A stretch of 64,000 bases of DNA from Enterococcus faecalis_A (GCA_051295955.1 JBPDWA010000002.1:1-64000); one strand, 5' to 3'. Counted from the stretch's first letter, positions 34,939 through 43,901 are shown. Notes: generated from the sequence alone by a model not told the origin. A program made the numbers and translations.

Positions 34939-35907
34939 ATGGACAAAAAAATCATTGGCATCGACTTGGGCGGTACAACGATCAAGTTTGCTATTTTGAC
35001 CTTGGAAGGCCAAATCCAACAAAAATGGAGTATTGAAACAAATATTTTGGAGGATGGTACCCACATCGTACCAGACATCATTGAGTCTATCAAACATCGT
35101 ATAAACTTATACAACATGAGTAAAGATGACTTTATCGGGATCGGTATGGGAACTCCTGGTAGTGTTAATATTGAAAAAGGAACCGTTATCGGTGCTTATA
35201 ACTTGAATTGGACGACAACCCAGTCTGTTAAAGCCCAAATTGAGTCAGCAATCGGCATTCCTTTTACTTTAGATAATGATGCCAATGTCGCAGCGTTAGG
35301 AGAACGCTGGCAAGGAGCCGGTGAAAATAATCCGGATGTGGTTTTTGTTACGCTTGGCACCGGTGTCGGTGGCGGTATTGTAGCAGCAGGCGAGTTGCTT
35401 CATGGCGCTGTGGGTTGTGCTGGTGAGGTTGGTCACATTACTGTTGATCCTCAAGGATTTGAATGTACATGTGGCAAACGCGGCTGCTTGGAAACGGTGG
35501 CCAGTGCCACTGGTGTTGTACGTTTAGCACGTCATTTATCAGAGGAATATGCTGGTAGTTCTGCGTTGAAACAAGCGATTGACGATGGACAGGATGTTTC
35601 CAGCAAAGATGTCTTTGAATGTGCGCAAACCAAGGATCCTTTTGCTTTAATGGTCGTTGACCGTGTCTGCTTTTATCTGGGTTTAGCAGCCGGTAATTTA
35701 GGCAACACGCTAAATCCGGCAAGTATTGTTATCGGTGGCGGTGTATCGGCAGCTGGTGAATTTCTAAGAAGCCGCGTCCAAAAATATTTTGAAGAATTTA
35801 CATTTCCGCAAGTCCGCAACAGCACTCAAATTAAATTAGCTGAGCTGGGAAATGAAGCTGGTGTAATCGGTGCCGCTTCTTTAGCTTTAAAATTTTTAGA
35901 GAAGTAG
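34939..35907 (+). CDS. glcK: ROK-family glucokinase
   Basis: A 322-aa glucokinase with the phosphate loop GIDLGGTTIKFA at residues 6-17, the catalytic DNDAN about 113, EVGHITVDP, and the zinc motif CTCGKRGCLE of ROK kinases. It makes glucose 6-phosphate from free glucose. Confidence 0.95.
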   Translation: MDKKIIGIDLGGTTIKFAILTLEGQIQQKWSIETNILEDGTHIVPDIIESIKHRINLYNMSKDDFIGIGMGTPGSVNIEKGTVIGAYNLNWTTTQSVKAQIESAIGIPFTLDNDANVAALGERWQGAGENNPDVVFVTLGTGVGGGIVAAGELLHGAVGCAGEVGHITVDPQGFECTCGKRGCLETVASATGVVRLARHLSEEYAGSSALKQAIDDGQDVSSKDVFECAQTKDPFALMVVDRVCFYLGLAAGNLGNTLNPASIVIGGGVSAAGEFLRSRVQKYFEEFTFPQVRNSTQIKLAELGNEAGVIGAASLALKFLEK

Positions 35908-35921
35908 AGAGGGTTTAATAA

Positions 35922-36320
35922 ATGTCAGTTTTATGGATAATTAACGGAATCTTATTTTTAATTTTAGCAGGAATTCTACTTAACGAGTTGTATTTAAAAA
36001 TGATGACCAAACGCTCAGCGAAAATGCTGACAGAAGAAGAGTTCAAAGAAACGATGCGTAAAGCACAAGTAATTGACGTTCGCGAAAAAGACGTTTTTAA
36101 AGCCGGACATATTTTAGGTGCGCGCAATATTCCTTACGGTATGTTGAAAACTAGCTTGGCTTCTATCCGCAAAGATCAACCGGTTTATTTGTATGACCAG
36201 AAGAAAGCATTTAGTATTCGTGCGGCTAATCTATTACGCAAAAATGGCTACCAAGACATTTATATTTTAAAAGGTGGCTATGAAGGCTGGACCGGCAAAA
36301 TAAAAAAGAATAATGGCTAA
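35922..36320 (+). CDS. Membrane-anchored rhodanese-like protein without catalytic Cys
   Basis: A 132-aa protein: one N-terminal membrane helix (about 3-25) and a single rhodanese fold (VIDVREKDVFKAGHILGARNIPY, LKGGYEGW). In active rhodaneses the loop after YLY holds a Cys; here it reads YLYDQKKA with Asp, so no sulfur transfer is expected. A binding or scaffold role is likely. It lies 14 nt behind glcK and is probably in the same operon. Confidence 0.85.
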   Translation: MSVLWIINGILFLILAGILLNELYLKMMTKRSAKMLTEEEFKETMRKAQVIDVREKDVFKAGHILGARNIPYGMLKTSLASIRKDQPVYLYDQKKAFSIRAANLLRKNGYQDIYILKGGYEGWTGKIKKNNG

Positions 36321-36440
36321 GCAGCCGGGTGTGTACTAACGTTACTTAAAACTGTTTTCTAAAAATTAAGGAAATAACGTGAGTTCTAATGTGATAGAAG
36401 AAGTAGTGCAGCCGGCTGTCTTAAGCTCTTAGTTATTTGA

Positions 36441-36480
36441 AATAAGATAAAATCGTTAAGCGGTTTTATCTTATTTTTTT
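36441..36480 (+). terminator. Terminator after the rhodanese-like gene
   Basis: AATAAGATAAAATCG, loop TTAAG, CGGTTTTATCTTATT (one T.G in 15 bp), followed by TTTTT. Its T-run overlaps the -35 of the next promoter. Confidence 0.92.
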
Positions 36481-36508
36481 GAATCTTTTTATTGATTTAC
36501 GGTACAAT
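36479..36508 (+). promoter_or_regulatory. Promoter of the DUF488 gene
   Basis: TTGAAT at 36479-36484 and TACAAT at 36503-36508, 18-nt spacer. Confidence 0.65.
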
Positions 36509-36526
36509 AGAAAAGAGGTGAAGGCT

Positions 36527-36886
36527 ATGCTTCAAACAAAACGAGTCTATGAAACGCCCAGTTCACAAGACGGTTATCGCATTTTAATCGACCGCTTGTG
36601 GCCAAGAGGGAAAACAAAAGCTGCAGCCGCTATAGATGAGTGGCTAAAAGAGGTGGCGCCAAGTGTTGAACTGCGTCAATGGTTCCACCATGATCCGGAG
36701 AAATTTCCTTCCTTTAAACAACGATATCAAATGGAATTACAAACTGAGCCGACTTGCCAAGCTGTTGCAAAGCTAAATGATTTGCTAGCTAAGCATATTG
36801 TAGTGACGCTAGTTTACGGCGCTAAAGATCCTGTCCACAATCATGCTGTCGTCTTAAAAGAATGGCTCGAAAAAGAAGATGCTTAG
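36527..36886 (+). CDS. DUF488 family protein (YeaO-like)
   Basis: A 119-aa protein with the family signature RVYETPSSQDGYRILIDRLWPRG at the N-terminus and VTLVYGAKDPVHNHAVVLKEWL at the C-terminus. Function is unknown. ATG 36527 is used, since AAAGAGGTG lies upstream and the promoter overlaps any longer reading. It has its own promoter and terminator. Confidence 0.88.
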   Translation: MLQTKRVYETPSSQDGYRILIDRLWPRGKTKAAAAIDEWLKEVAPSVELRQWFHHDPEKFPSFKQRYQMELQTEPTCQAVAKLNDLLAKHIVVTLVYGAKDPVHNHAVVLKEWLEKEDA

Positions 36887-36925
36887 CAGAACTTATGGCT
36901 GGTAAAAAGTTTGGCTCTTGATTAG

Positions 36926-36973
36926 CAAAAACCTCCAACGTCAGGAAACTCAGATTGACGTTTGGAGGTTTTG
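36926..36973 (+). terminator. Terminator after the DUF488 gene
   Basis: AAAACCTCCAACGTCA pairs with TGACGTTTGGAGGTTTT (one bulge). The A-rich left flank means it could also work on the minus strand, for the DUF3042 gene that converges here. Confidence 0.85.
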
Positions 36974-37027
36974 AGTACTTATTACGTGTGTTGGAATAAG
37001 GTTATCTAGAAAGAAAATAAAAATCTT

Positions 37028-37195
37028 TTAGCGGGCAATCCGTTTGCGCATCGCTTTTTTACGGTTTTCTTCGATCATATCTTCTTTTTCTTCAATCGGA
37101 TCAATAACAGTTTTTTTAATGGTCTTAGCCATGCCGGCAACGGCCGCTACTGTAAGCGCAGTTCCGATGAACATACCTGAAATAAATTTTTTCAT
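37028..37195 (-). CDS. DUF3042 family small membrane protein
   Basis: A 55-aa protein: MKKFISGMFIGTALTVAAVAGMA forms a short membrane segment or signal anchor, followed by a Glu-rich stretch and a basic C-terminus (ENRKKAMRKRIAR). This pattern matches DUF3042 proteins of lactobacillales, whose function is unknown. AAGAAGGAA precedes the ATG. It converges on the DUF488 gene. Confidence 0.85.
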   Translation of the reverse strand: MKKFISGMFIGTALTVAAVAGMAKTIKKTVIDPIEEKEDMIEENRKKAMRKRIAR

Positions 37196-37341
37196 TTAAG
37201 GTTCCTTCTTTCTCTATAAAGTTACTTCTATTATGACTGAATTAGCTAAAAAAAGCCAATGGATAACTTAGGAATTTACTAGAATAGATGACTTTTACTC
37301 GAAGAGCAATAAAAATAAAGCTGGAAAAAAATTGAAAAGGA

Positions 37342-37350
37342 TGACATAAT
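37342..37350 (+). promoter_or_regulatory. Extended -10 upstream of galT
   Basis: TGACATAAT (TG-N-CATAAT), with TGGAAA at 37322-37327 as a weak -35 (17-nt spacer). Confidence 0.4.
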
Positions 37351-37440
37351 GCTTATGGGAATTGCCGAATGAACTATCATATGAAATGATTAGACCAGTT
37401 AGTCTAGCGGCAAGAGTAGCAAATAGGAGGAAACAAACAC

Positions 37441-38922
37441 ATGTCTATCAGTCAAACAATTACTGATTTCGCAACCTTAGCGATTCAAGCAGGCGGCTGG
37501 ATGGAGTTGGATCGACTCTACTTACAGAATAAAATTGCTGCGGCTATTGGCGAGACAGCTCTGGAAAAAACCGAACCTGTACCATCACCACCAGATGTTT
37601 TGACGTTGCTGGATCAACTAATCAAACAAGCAGTAAAAAATCAGGTGATCGACAGCCAAGCAGCAGTAGCTAAGGAACAACTAAGAGTACAGTTGCTGGA
37701 CTTCTTAACGCCACCGCCATCGGTTATCAACGCTTTTTTTGCCCAGCATTATGCTAAAAAGCCAGAAGAAGCGACCGACTACTTTTACCAATTAAGTAAA
37801 AATAATCAAGCTATCCAATCGTTGGCTAAGACTACACAGTATTTTTTCACGGCTACAACAACGTATGGAGCGTTGCAGTTTATGTTTAAAGACGCAACGT
37901 TAAACCAAGGCCAACAAGAATTAATAGCCGCCGCTCCATCAGCAAAAGCTTATCCAAGCTGTCCTTTATGTTTGGAAAATGAGGGTTATAAAGGCCGCAG
38001 CGATTATCCGGCTAGCACCAATCGGCGCATAATTCGAATGAATCTTGACGGTGAAAGCTGGGGATTTTCTTACGCTCCATACGAGTTATATAAAGAGCAA
38101 GCGCTGATTGCTTCTGAAGCGCACGAAGAAATGACATTAACAGCAACCACTTTTGCCCAGCTTCTAAGACTTACTGAAATTTTGCCTCATTACTGCTTTG
38201 TAGGAGCACAAGCGGATTTGTTCCCTTTGCAAGGAGAATTGGTTACCCATAAACATTATCAAACAGGCCAACAAGAATTTCCCTTGGCTACTGCTGAAAT
38301 TGAGACTTATTTTGATTTGCCGGATTATCCATTAATGAATGCCGGCATTGTAAAGTGGCCTATGGCAACACTACGTTTACAGGGTCCAAATCCAGATGAA
38401 CTAGTGGCAGCTGCCGCTCAGATATTGACAAAATGGCGCTCTTATTCAGATGAAACAGCAGGAGTTCAAGCTACGACTGATGACGGTCAGCCTAGCCATT
38501 CAATCACGGCGATTGCTCGCAAAAAAGACTTGTTATTCCAACTGGATTTGGTGTTGCGGGATGTGAATGCAGTTAATCAGTATGCAGCCGATCACTTACC
38601 ACTTGAAGCTAGCACAGATACACAGCCTTTGGAAAAAATAGGATTATTAAACGTTATGGGCTTTTTTCCTTTAGCAAGTGCTGTTAAAAAGGAATATGAA
38701 GATACGGTTCATTATTTAAGTCAAGAACCGACTCACTTAGCAGAACCTACACACTTGTGGGCTGAGCAATTGCTCCAGTCAACCCAAACAAAAACTACTG
38801 CCCAAGAATTAGTGCACACAGGGCTAGGACAATTGTATTTGGAAAAATTGGCAGCTGCTAGTGCCTTTAAGCCCACCAAAGCTGGTCAAGCAGCGCTTCA
38901 GCGTTTTATTGCGTCATTGTAA
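37441..38922 (+). CDS. galT: UDP-glucose--hexose-1-phosphate uridylyltransferase, class II GalT
   Basis: A 493-aa enzyme of the Firmicute-type (class II) GalT family, with CPLCLENEGYKGR near residue 178 and the active-site HKH in LVTHKHYQTG near 277. It exchanges galactose 1-phosphate for glucose 1-phosphate on UDP in the Leloir pathway. Unusually no galK, galE or galM lies nearby; it has its own promoter region, AGGAGG binding site and terminator, so it is expressed alone here. Confidence 0.93.
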   Translation: MSISQTITDFATLAIQAGGWMELDRLYLQNKIAAAIGETALEKTEPVPSPPDVLTLLDQLIKQAVKNQVIDSQAAVAKEQLRVQLLDFLTPPPSVINAFFAQHYAKKPEEATDYFYQLSKNNQAIQSLAKTTQYFFTATTTYGALQFMFKDATLNQGQQELIAAAPSAKAYPSCPLCLENEGYKGRSDYPASTNRRIIRMNLDGESWGFSYAPYELYKEQALIASEAHEEMTLTATTFAQLLRLTEILPHYCFVGAQADLFPLQGELVTHKHYQTGQQEFPLATAEIETYFDLPDYPLMNAGIVKWPMATLRLQGPNPDELVAAAAQILTKWRSYSDETAGVQATTDDGQPSHSITAIARKKDLLFQLDLVLRDVNAVNQYAADHLPLEASTDTQPLEKIGLLNVMGFFPLASAVKKEYEDTVHYLSQEPTHLAEPTHLWAEQLLQSTQTKTTAQELVHTGLGQLYLEKLAAASAFKPTKAGQAALQRFIASL

Positions 38923-38930
38923 TCAATAAA

Positions 38931-38986
38931 AAAAGAACAAGCAAAACTAAAGCAGCACAGCTTTGGTTTTGCCTGTTTCTTTTTTC
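38931..38986 (+). terminator. Terminator after galT
   Basis: A long stem, AGAACAAGCAAAACTAAAGC against GCTTTGGTTTTGCCTGTTTCT (small bulges), followed by TTTTT. Confidence 0.9.
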
Positions 38987-39042
38987 AACTAAGAAAACAG
39001 GGAATCTGTTAATTTTTTAATGCCGAATAAAGGAAAATCACG

Positions 39043-39048
39043 TATAAT
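39043..39048 (+). promoter_or_regulatory. -10 element of dnaX
   Basis: TATAAT 32 nt before the ATG; no convincing -35. Confidence 0.45.
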
Positions 39049-39079
39049 AGAAAGTAGCGAAAACAAGGGAGGAGAAAAA

Positions 39080-40825
39080 ATGGCTTACCAAGCACTTTAT
39101 CGAGTTTGGCGTTCCCAGCGTTTTGACGATGTTGTCGGACAGCAAGCAATTACCCAAACACTGAAAAATGCTATTGTACACAAAAAGACATCCCACGCCT
39201 ATTTGTTTACTGGTCCTCGTGGTACCGGAAAAACCAGTGCAGCTAAGATATTTGCCAAAGCGATTAACTGTCGTCATAGTGTTGACGGTGAACCATGCAA
39301 TGAATGTGAAACTTGTGTAGCCATTACCGAAGGACGCTTAAATGATGTAATTGAAATCGACGCTGCCAGCAACAACGGTGTCGAAGAAATTCGAGATATT
39401 CGTGATAAAGCTAAATACGCACCAACGCAGGCAGATTATAAAGTGTATATCATTGATGAGGTACATATGTTATCAACCGGTGCCTTTAATGCATTACTAA
39501 AGACATTGGAAGAGCCGCCACAAAATGTTGTTTTCATTTTGGCGACCACTGAACCTCATAAAATACCGCTGACGATTATTTCACGAACGCAGCGTTTTGA
39601 TTTTAAGCGGATTCGAACGCAAGATATTGTTGATCATCTAGCACACATTATGCAACAAATCAATGTTAGTTATGAAGAGCAAGCGTTGTATGTAATTGCT
39701 CGTGCTGCAGAAGGTGGCATGCGAGATGCGTTGAGTATTTTGGATCAGGCGATCTCTTTTAGCGACGAACAAGTCACTTTAGCAGATGCGCTGCAAGTGA
39801 CGGGAAGTCTGACTTATGATATGATGGACCGGTATATTGGCGCTTGTGTTGCGGCTGATGTTGAACAAGGGTTGGAAGCCTTAGAAGCAATTTTAGGTTC
39901 CGGCAAAGAAGCCCGACGTTTTTTAGAAGATTTATTATTGTATTGTCGTGATTTATTAATGTATCAACAAGCTCCCAAGCTATTGGCTGAGAAAGTAGGC
40001 ACATTTACAGACACTTTCAAACAGTTGGCACAAGCGACATCGGCTACCCAAATTTATCAGTTCATTCAACTGTTGAGCGATACGCAAAATGCCATTCGCT
40101 TTACAAATCATGCCAATATTTATTTGGAAGTCGTAACTGTTAAACTCGCTGAATCCGGAAAAAAAGCAAGCACGACAAGTACAAAGAAAGATGGATTAGC
40201 TTCCAGTGCAGAATTAACAGCGTTGCAACAGCAAGTTCAACAATTACAAAAAGAATTGGCTGATTTGAAAAAGCAAGGTATTCCTACAAAAACAGCAGAA
40301 CCGGTTAAACAACCTACACGTCCGGCCGTGAATAAAACTACTTTTCGAATTCCCGCAGAAAGTGTTTATCAAGTGTTGAACGAAGCAACTAGAGACCACT
40401 TGCAAAATGTGAAGGAAGTTTGGGAAGATTTATTACAAATGTTGACTGTAACTCAACGGGCAATGTTAAAAGCTAGTGAGCCAGTAGCAGCTGGACCCAA
40501 TGGATTAGTGATAGTTTTTGACTATGAAATTGTCTGCAGTCGAGCTACAGATGACAGTGAGATGCAATTGGCTGTTCATAATGGGTTAAGTCGTTTAATT
40601 AACTATGCTCCAAATTTAGTATGTATTACTAGAGAAAGCTGGCCGAATCTGCGGCAGACCTTTATTCACCAAAACAAAGAAAACGGTGCGCTGCAAGCGA
40701 GTGAAGGAAAAGCTGAAAGTCATGAAGCAGCAAGCGATGATGCACCACCTAATAACCAAGATACTTTAGTCAATGAGGCAATTGCCATTTTTGGCGAAGA
40801 CCTTGTAGAAGTAAAAAATGATTAA
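39080..40825 (+). CDS. dnaX: DNA polymerase III subunits tau/gamma
   Basis: A 581-aa clamp-loader ATPase: Walker A GPRGTGKT at residues 45-52, zinc module CRHSVDGEPCNECETC, Walker B IIDEVHML, sensor 1 ILATTEP and domain III to about residue 355. A Lys/Thr/Ser linker follows, then the tau-specific C-terminus from about 430. ATG 39080 has AAGGGAGGAG upstream; reading from 39020 would begin before the -10. At 40159-40165 seven A's in the phase A-AAA-AAA occur exactly in the linker after domain III. Confidence 0.95.
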   Translation: MAYQALYRVWRSQRFDDVVGQQAITQTLKNAIVHKKTSHAYLFTGPRGTGKTSAAKIFAKAINCRHSVDGEPCNECETCVAITEGRLNDVIEIDAASNNGVEEIRDIRDKAKYAPTQADYKVYIIDEVHMLSTGAFNALLKTLEEPPQNVVFILATTEPHKIPLTIISRTQRFDFKRIRTQDIVDHLAHIMQQINVSYEEQALYVIARAAEGGMRDALSILDQAISFSDEQVTLADALQVTGSLTYDMMDRYIGACVAADVEQGLEALEAILGSGKEARRFLEDLLLYCRDLLMYQQAPKLLAEKVGTFTDTFKQLAQATSATQIYQFIQLLSDTQNAIRFTNHANIYLEVVTVKLAESGKKASTTSTKKDGLASSAELTALQQQVQQLQKELADLKKQGIPTKTAEPVKQPTRPAVNKTTFRIPAESVYQVLNEATRDHLQNVKEVWEDLLQMLTVTQRAMLKASEPVAAGPNGLVIVFDYEIVCSRATDDSEMQLAVHNGLSRLINYAPNLVCITRESWPNLRQTFIHQNKENGALQASEGKAESHEAASDDAPPNNQDTLVNEAIAIFGEDLVEVKND

Positions 40826-40840
40826 AAGGAGCGACTCACA

Positions 40841-41155
40841 ATGATGCGAGGAATGGGAAACATGCAAGGCATGATGAAGCAAGTTCAAAAAATGCAAAAA
40901 GAAATGAACAAAGCGCAAGAAGCGCTAAACGAAAAGGAATTTATTGGTGAAGCCACCAACCAGTTAGTGACAGTAACTTTTACTGGTGATCGTCAAATGA
41001 AGGATATTGCAATCAAAGAAGAAGTAGTTGACCCCGAAGATATCGAAATGCTACAAGACTTAGTGGTCGTAGCTGTTAATGATGCACTAAGCAAAATTGA
41101 AAAAGAAACTGAAGCAACTCTTGGGAAGTACACCAAAGGCATGCCCGGCTTCTAA
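40841..41155 (+). CDS. ybaB: YbaB/EbfC nucleoid-associated protein
   Basis: A 104-aa protein: Met/Gly-rich N-terminus (MRGMGNMQGMMKQVQKMQ), long helix, and the VTVTFTGDRQMKDIAI sheet of the YbaB family. It forms dimers that bind DNA. The first or second ATG (40841 or 40844) may be used, with AAAAGGAG upstream. It follows dnaX by 15 nt, but the usual third gene recR is 3.7 kb away. Confidence 0.94.
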   Translation: MMRGMGNMQGMMKQVQKMQKEMNKAQEALNEKEFIGEATNQLVTVTFTGDRQMKDIAIKEEVVDPEDIEMLQDLVVVAVNDALSKIEKETEATLGKYTKGMPGF

Positions 41156-41222
41156 AGAAATTTTGACAAGTGTTTCTTTCGTCACTGAAAGTAAACGATT
41201 CAACTGTTTAGTGAAAAAGTAA

Positions 41223-41263
41223 AGCGTGAGTGTTAAGTGAAAATGTCACTTAGTGCTCACGCT
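41223..41263. terminator. Bidirectional terminator between ybaB and the S-component gene
   Basis: AGCGTGAGTGTTAAGTG pairs with CACTTAGTGCTCACGCT through 17 positions, three of them G.U. The T-run is better on the minus strand (TTTACTTTTT), so it mainly ends the convergent transporter gene. Confidence 0.75.
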
Positions 41264-41289
41264 CTTATCACATTAGTGCTAATTTTTTC

Positions 41290-41889
41290 TTAGCGATTAG
41301 GACTTAAATGAGTTGAAGTAAATAGTGCTTTGACGATAATCGGTGTCAATATGACAGCGCTGATTATTTCTGATAGTCCATTGGTGAGAGCAATACCGCC
41401 TAATAAAGTAATTAAGCCAGTAGGAGCAACGCCATATGTTTTTGCTACTAAACTAGTATACAAGGTGCCCATAAGCACCAACACTAGAACTGTATTCGTG
41501 ATCGTTCCGAAAATAGCAGCAATCATCGAAGCTGCAACTACTCGTTTGTAACGGCGATAAAGCCATTGGAAAAGCAAACCAGCTACCAGTCCTACTAAAA
41601 CACGCGGAACAATCGAAATTAACGGATTGGTAAAAACCAGCGTATCTAAAGGGGTTGTTGGTGAAGTGAACGCTCGAATGACGGTGAAAAGTCCCCAGAT
41701 AAAACCGATCAACATACCATCTTTCGGTCCTAATACGATGGCTGCTACAATAACTGTGATGTGGATAATAGTAATACTAGTAATTCCTAGGGGAATGTAA
41801 CCTAAGAAGGGGATCATCGTTTGTAAAATAATTAAGGCCGTTAAGACAGCTCGAATCGTTAGACGATAAGCGGTTCCTTTTGTTTGCAT
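41290..41889 (-). CDS. ECF transporter S component (vitamin uptake)
   Basis: A 199-aa protein with about six membrane helices, resembling energy-coupling-factor substrate-binding subunits: IRAVLTALIILQTMIPFLGYIPLG, IVAAIVLGPKDGMLIGFIWGL. Closest in feel to PanT-like (pantothenate) subunits, but the vitamin cannot be fixed by eye. It would use the shared EcfAA'T module encoded elsewhere. ATG 41889 is preferred, with AGTGAGG 9 nt upstream. It is divergent from the TetR gene. Confidence 0.75.
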   Translation of the reverse strand: MQTKGTAYRLTIRAVLTALIILQTMIPFLGYIPLGITSITIIHITVIVAAIVLGPKDGMLIGFIWGLFTVIRAFTSPTTPLDTLVFTNPLISIVPRVLVGLVAGLLFQWLYRRYKRVVAASMIAAIFGTITNTVLVLVLMGTLYTSLVAKTYGVAPTGLITLLGGIALTNGLSEIISAVILTPIIVKALFTSTHLSPNR

Positions 41890-42014
41890 AGTAAACATCC
41901 TCACTTAAATTAGATTGACTTTAATCAACTAATGGTCTTGTACTAACAACTAATCAGCTGTGCTTGGCAGTTGCCTCGCTGATTTCGCTGTAAGTTATCC
42001 TGATTATACATAAA

Positions 42015-42032
42015 AATGACATGTGTGTCATT
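42015..42032. promoter_or_regulatory. Probable TetR operator
   Basis: AATGACATGTGTGTCATT is a perfect inverted repeat with 7-bp arms and a 4-nt spacer. It sits 16 nt before the tetR start and just behind TATACA (42005-42010). It fits autoregulation by the next gene. Confidence 0.65.
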
Positions 42033-42048
42033 AATTTGAGGTGAATTC

Positions 42049-42654
42049 ATGAAAAAGGATACTCAGAATGAAAAAAAACGCTTGAAACGTGAAGCAATTT
42101 TAGAAAATGCCCGTAACGTTTTCAGTCGTCAAGGTTTAATTGATGTGACTATGCAAGATATTATCGATGAGTGCCAAATTAGTCGAGGTGGCCTCTATCT
42201 GTACTTTGATTCAGTGGACGCAATTTTTATGGAAGTCGTCAATCAACGAACTGATCGGAAGTTTGACGGGATTCGACAAGCTGTTAAAGAAAACGTTGCT
42301 TTTGACAAATTATTGGATCAATATTTTGAGGAACACAAAGAGCGCTTACTGCATCATATCGGCGATAGTATGTTGCGAGCGATGTACGAATATTATTATA
42401 CCCATCAAACAAAAGAAGCTCATCAATTTCAACAAAAGCAACTGCAAGCTACCAAAGCCACCATTTATGAGATTCTTAAACTTGGTGTTTATCAAGAAGT
42501 TTTAGTAGATCAGCAGTTAGATGAGATTGCGGAAAATTACATGTTTGTTATTGAAGGGCTAGGAGTGTTAGCATTAACTGGCGGCATTACCGCTACCCAA
42601 ATTGACCATCAGATTGCAATGATGAAATCTCTATTACCCATAATCAACCGGTAA
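42049..42654 (+). CDS. TetR/AcrR-family regulator
   Basis: A 201-aa regulator. The N-terminal helix-turn-helix (REAILENARNVFSRQGLIDVTMQDII, then ISRGGLYLYFDSVDAIF) is typical; the C-terminal ligand domain is unlike any with known effector. TGAGGTG lies upstream. The only gene sharing its control region is the divergent transporter S component; no efflux gene is adjacent. Confidence 0.88.
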   Translation: MKKDTQNEKKRLKREAILENARNVFSRQGLIDVTMQDIIDECQISRGGLYLYFDSVDAIFMEVVNQRTDRKFDGIRQAVKENVAFDKLLDQYFEEHKERLLHHIGDSMLRAMYEYYYTHQTKEAHQFQQKQLQATKATIYEILKLGVYQEVLVDQQLDEIAENYMFVIEGLGVLALTGGITATQIDHQIAMMKSLLPIINR

Positions 42655-43282
42655 ATAAATTGGGTTCATCGTTTAGGCTTTGACGCTGGAAACTGCTCTT
42701 TAGATTTGAAGGAGCTTCTGGATATGAACCTTTATCCAAGGAAAAGCAGGGCTCGTATAATGAAATAGACATTTTGAAAAGCCGACGGAAGTAAACCAAT
42801 CGCTATTGCTTGTTTAAAACAAGAAAGTTGACCAGGCACTTTTTTATTTGAAGCAAACGACGTATGGAATTATAGACATCGAGATTGAGTAAATAAAGCT
42901 AGATGAGGAGCAATGAACAAATTATACGAGTGAAAATCTAAGGCCATTAGTTAACTTGTTCATTCTGTATCACTCTCGCTTTTTCGCTGGTTTAACAAGC
43001 AATAAAAAATGGGTTATTGATCAAATTTATTGCAACGATCAATAAGCGAATGGAAGTAGCTATCATTTTAAAAGAATTATATATAAAAATGAGCTTCTAT
43101 TTTAAAAAGCTTACTATTTATGATAGTTTTAATTAATAAGAAACGATTGGAAATTCAACAAACTATCTAGGGAAACCTTTTGGGACGTATATTTCTAGTA
43201 GAGCCTGCTGTTTTTAAGGAAATAGCACAATCTAGCATTTGTAACATGTTGGAGAAAAACTATAGTGAGGTGGTAGAAAAGC
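42655..43282. other. Long intergenic stretch, no gene recognised
   Basis: 628 AT-rich bases with frequent stops in all frames. Interleaved complementary hexamers GAACAA (42915)/TTGTTC (42956) and GAGTGA (42928)/TCACTC (42970) could form a pseudoknot. Otherwise nothing is seen until GTGAGGTGGT before the Nudix gene. Confidence 0.35.
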
Positions 43283-43897
43283 ATGAGTGAAAAGTGGTTA
43301 GAGTGGGCAATTGAATTGCAAAGTCTGGCTCAAGCAGGTTTGACTTACGGGAAAGATGTTTACGATCAAGAACGTTATCAGCGGATCAGAGCGATTGCAG
43401 CTGAGATGCTGGCTTACAAAACAGATATTTCTATTGAAAAAGTCACTGAGCTATTTTGCAATGAAACTGGTTATCAGACTCCAAAACTTGATACAAGAGC
43501 AGCTATCTTTGATAGTGGGAAAATACTATTGGTAAGAGAAAATAATGGGAAATGGTCATTGCCAGGCGGCTGGGTTGATGTGAACGTTTCTGTAAAAGAA
43601 AACACAATTAAAGAAGTTAAAGAAGAATCCGGCTTAAATGTAACGGCAGATAGACTAATTGCCTTACAAGACCGCAATCAGCATAATTTGCCAGTCTATG
43701 CCTATGGCGTGTGTAAAGTCTTTGTCCTATGCTCGGTTATTGATGGCGAGTTTCAAAGCAATAGCGAAACGACTGGTTTTGCTTATTTTGCAGAAACTGA
43801 ACTACCCGTGCTAGATACAGCTAAAAATAATGAGTCGCAAGTGAAAATGTGCTTTGATGCTTATCGAGATCCAAACTGGGTACCACTATTTGATTAA
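43283..43897 (+). CDS. Nudix hydrolase (YjhB-like ADP-ribose pyrophosphatase type)
   Basis: A 204-aa protein: an N-terminal helical domain (LEWAIELQSLAQAGLTYGKDVYDQERY) typical of this Nudix subgroup, then the Nudix box from GGWVDVN to KEVKEESGL (residues about 94-117). The first Glu of the box (Gx5E) is replaced, while the EVKEE metal ligands remain; this substitution is usual in the subgroup. Substrate probably a nucleoside-diphosphate sugar, not provable here. Confidence 0.87.
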   Translation: MSEKWLEWAIELQSLAQAGLTYGKDVYDQERYQRIRAIAAEMLAYKTDISIEKVTELFCNETGYQTPKLDTRAAIFDSGKILLVRENNGKWSLPGGWVDVNVSVKENTIKEVKEESGLNVTADRLIALQDRNQHNLPVYAYGVCKVFVLCSVIDGEFQSNSETTGFAYFAETELPVLDTAKNNESQVKMCFDAYRDPNWVPLFD

Positions 43898-43901
43898 CTA
43901 A

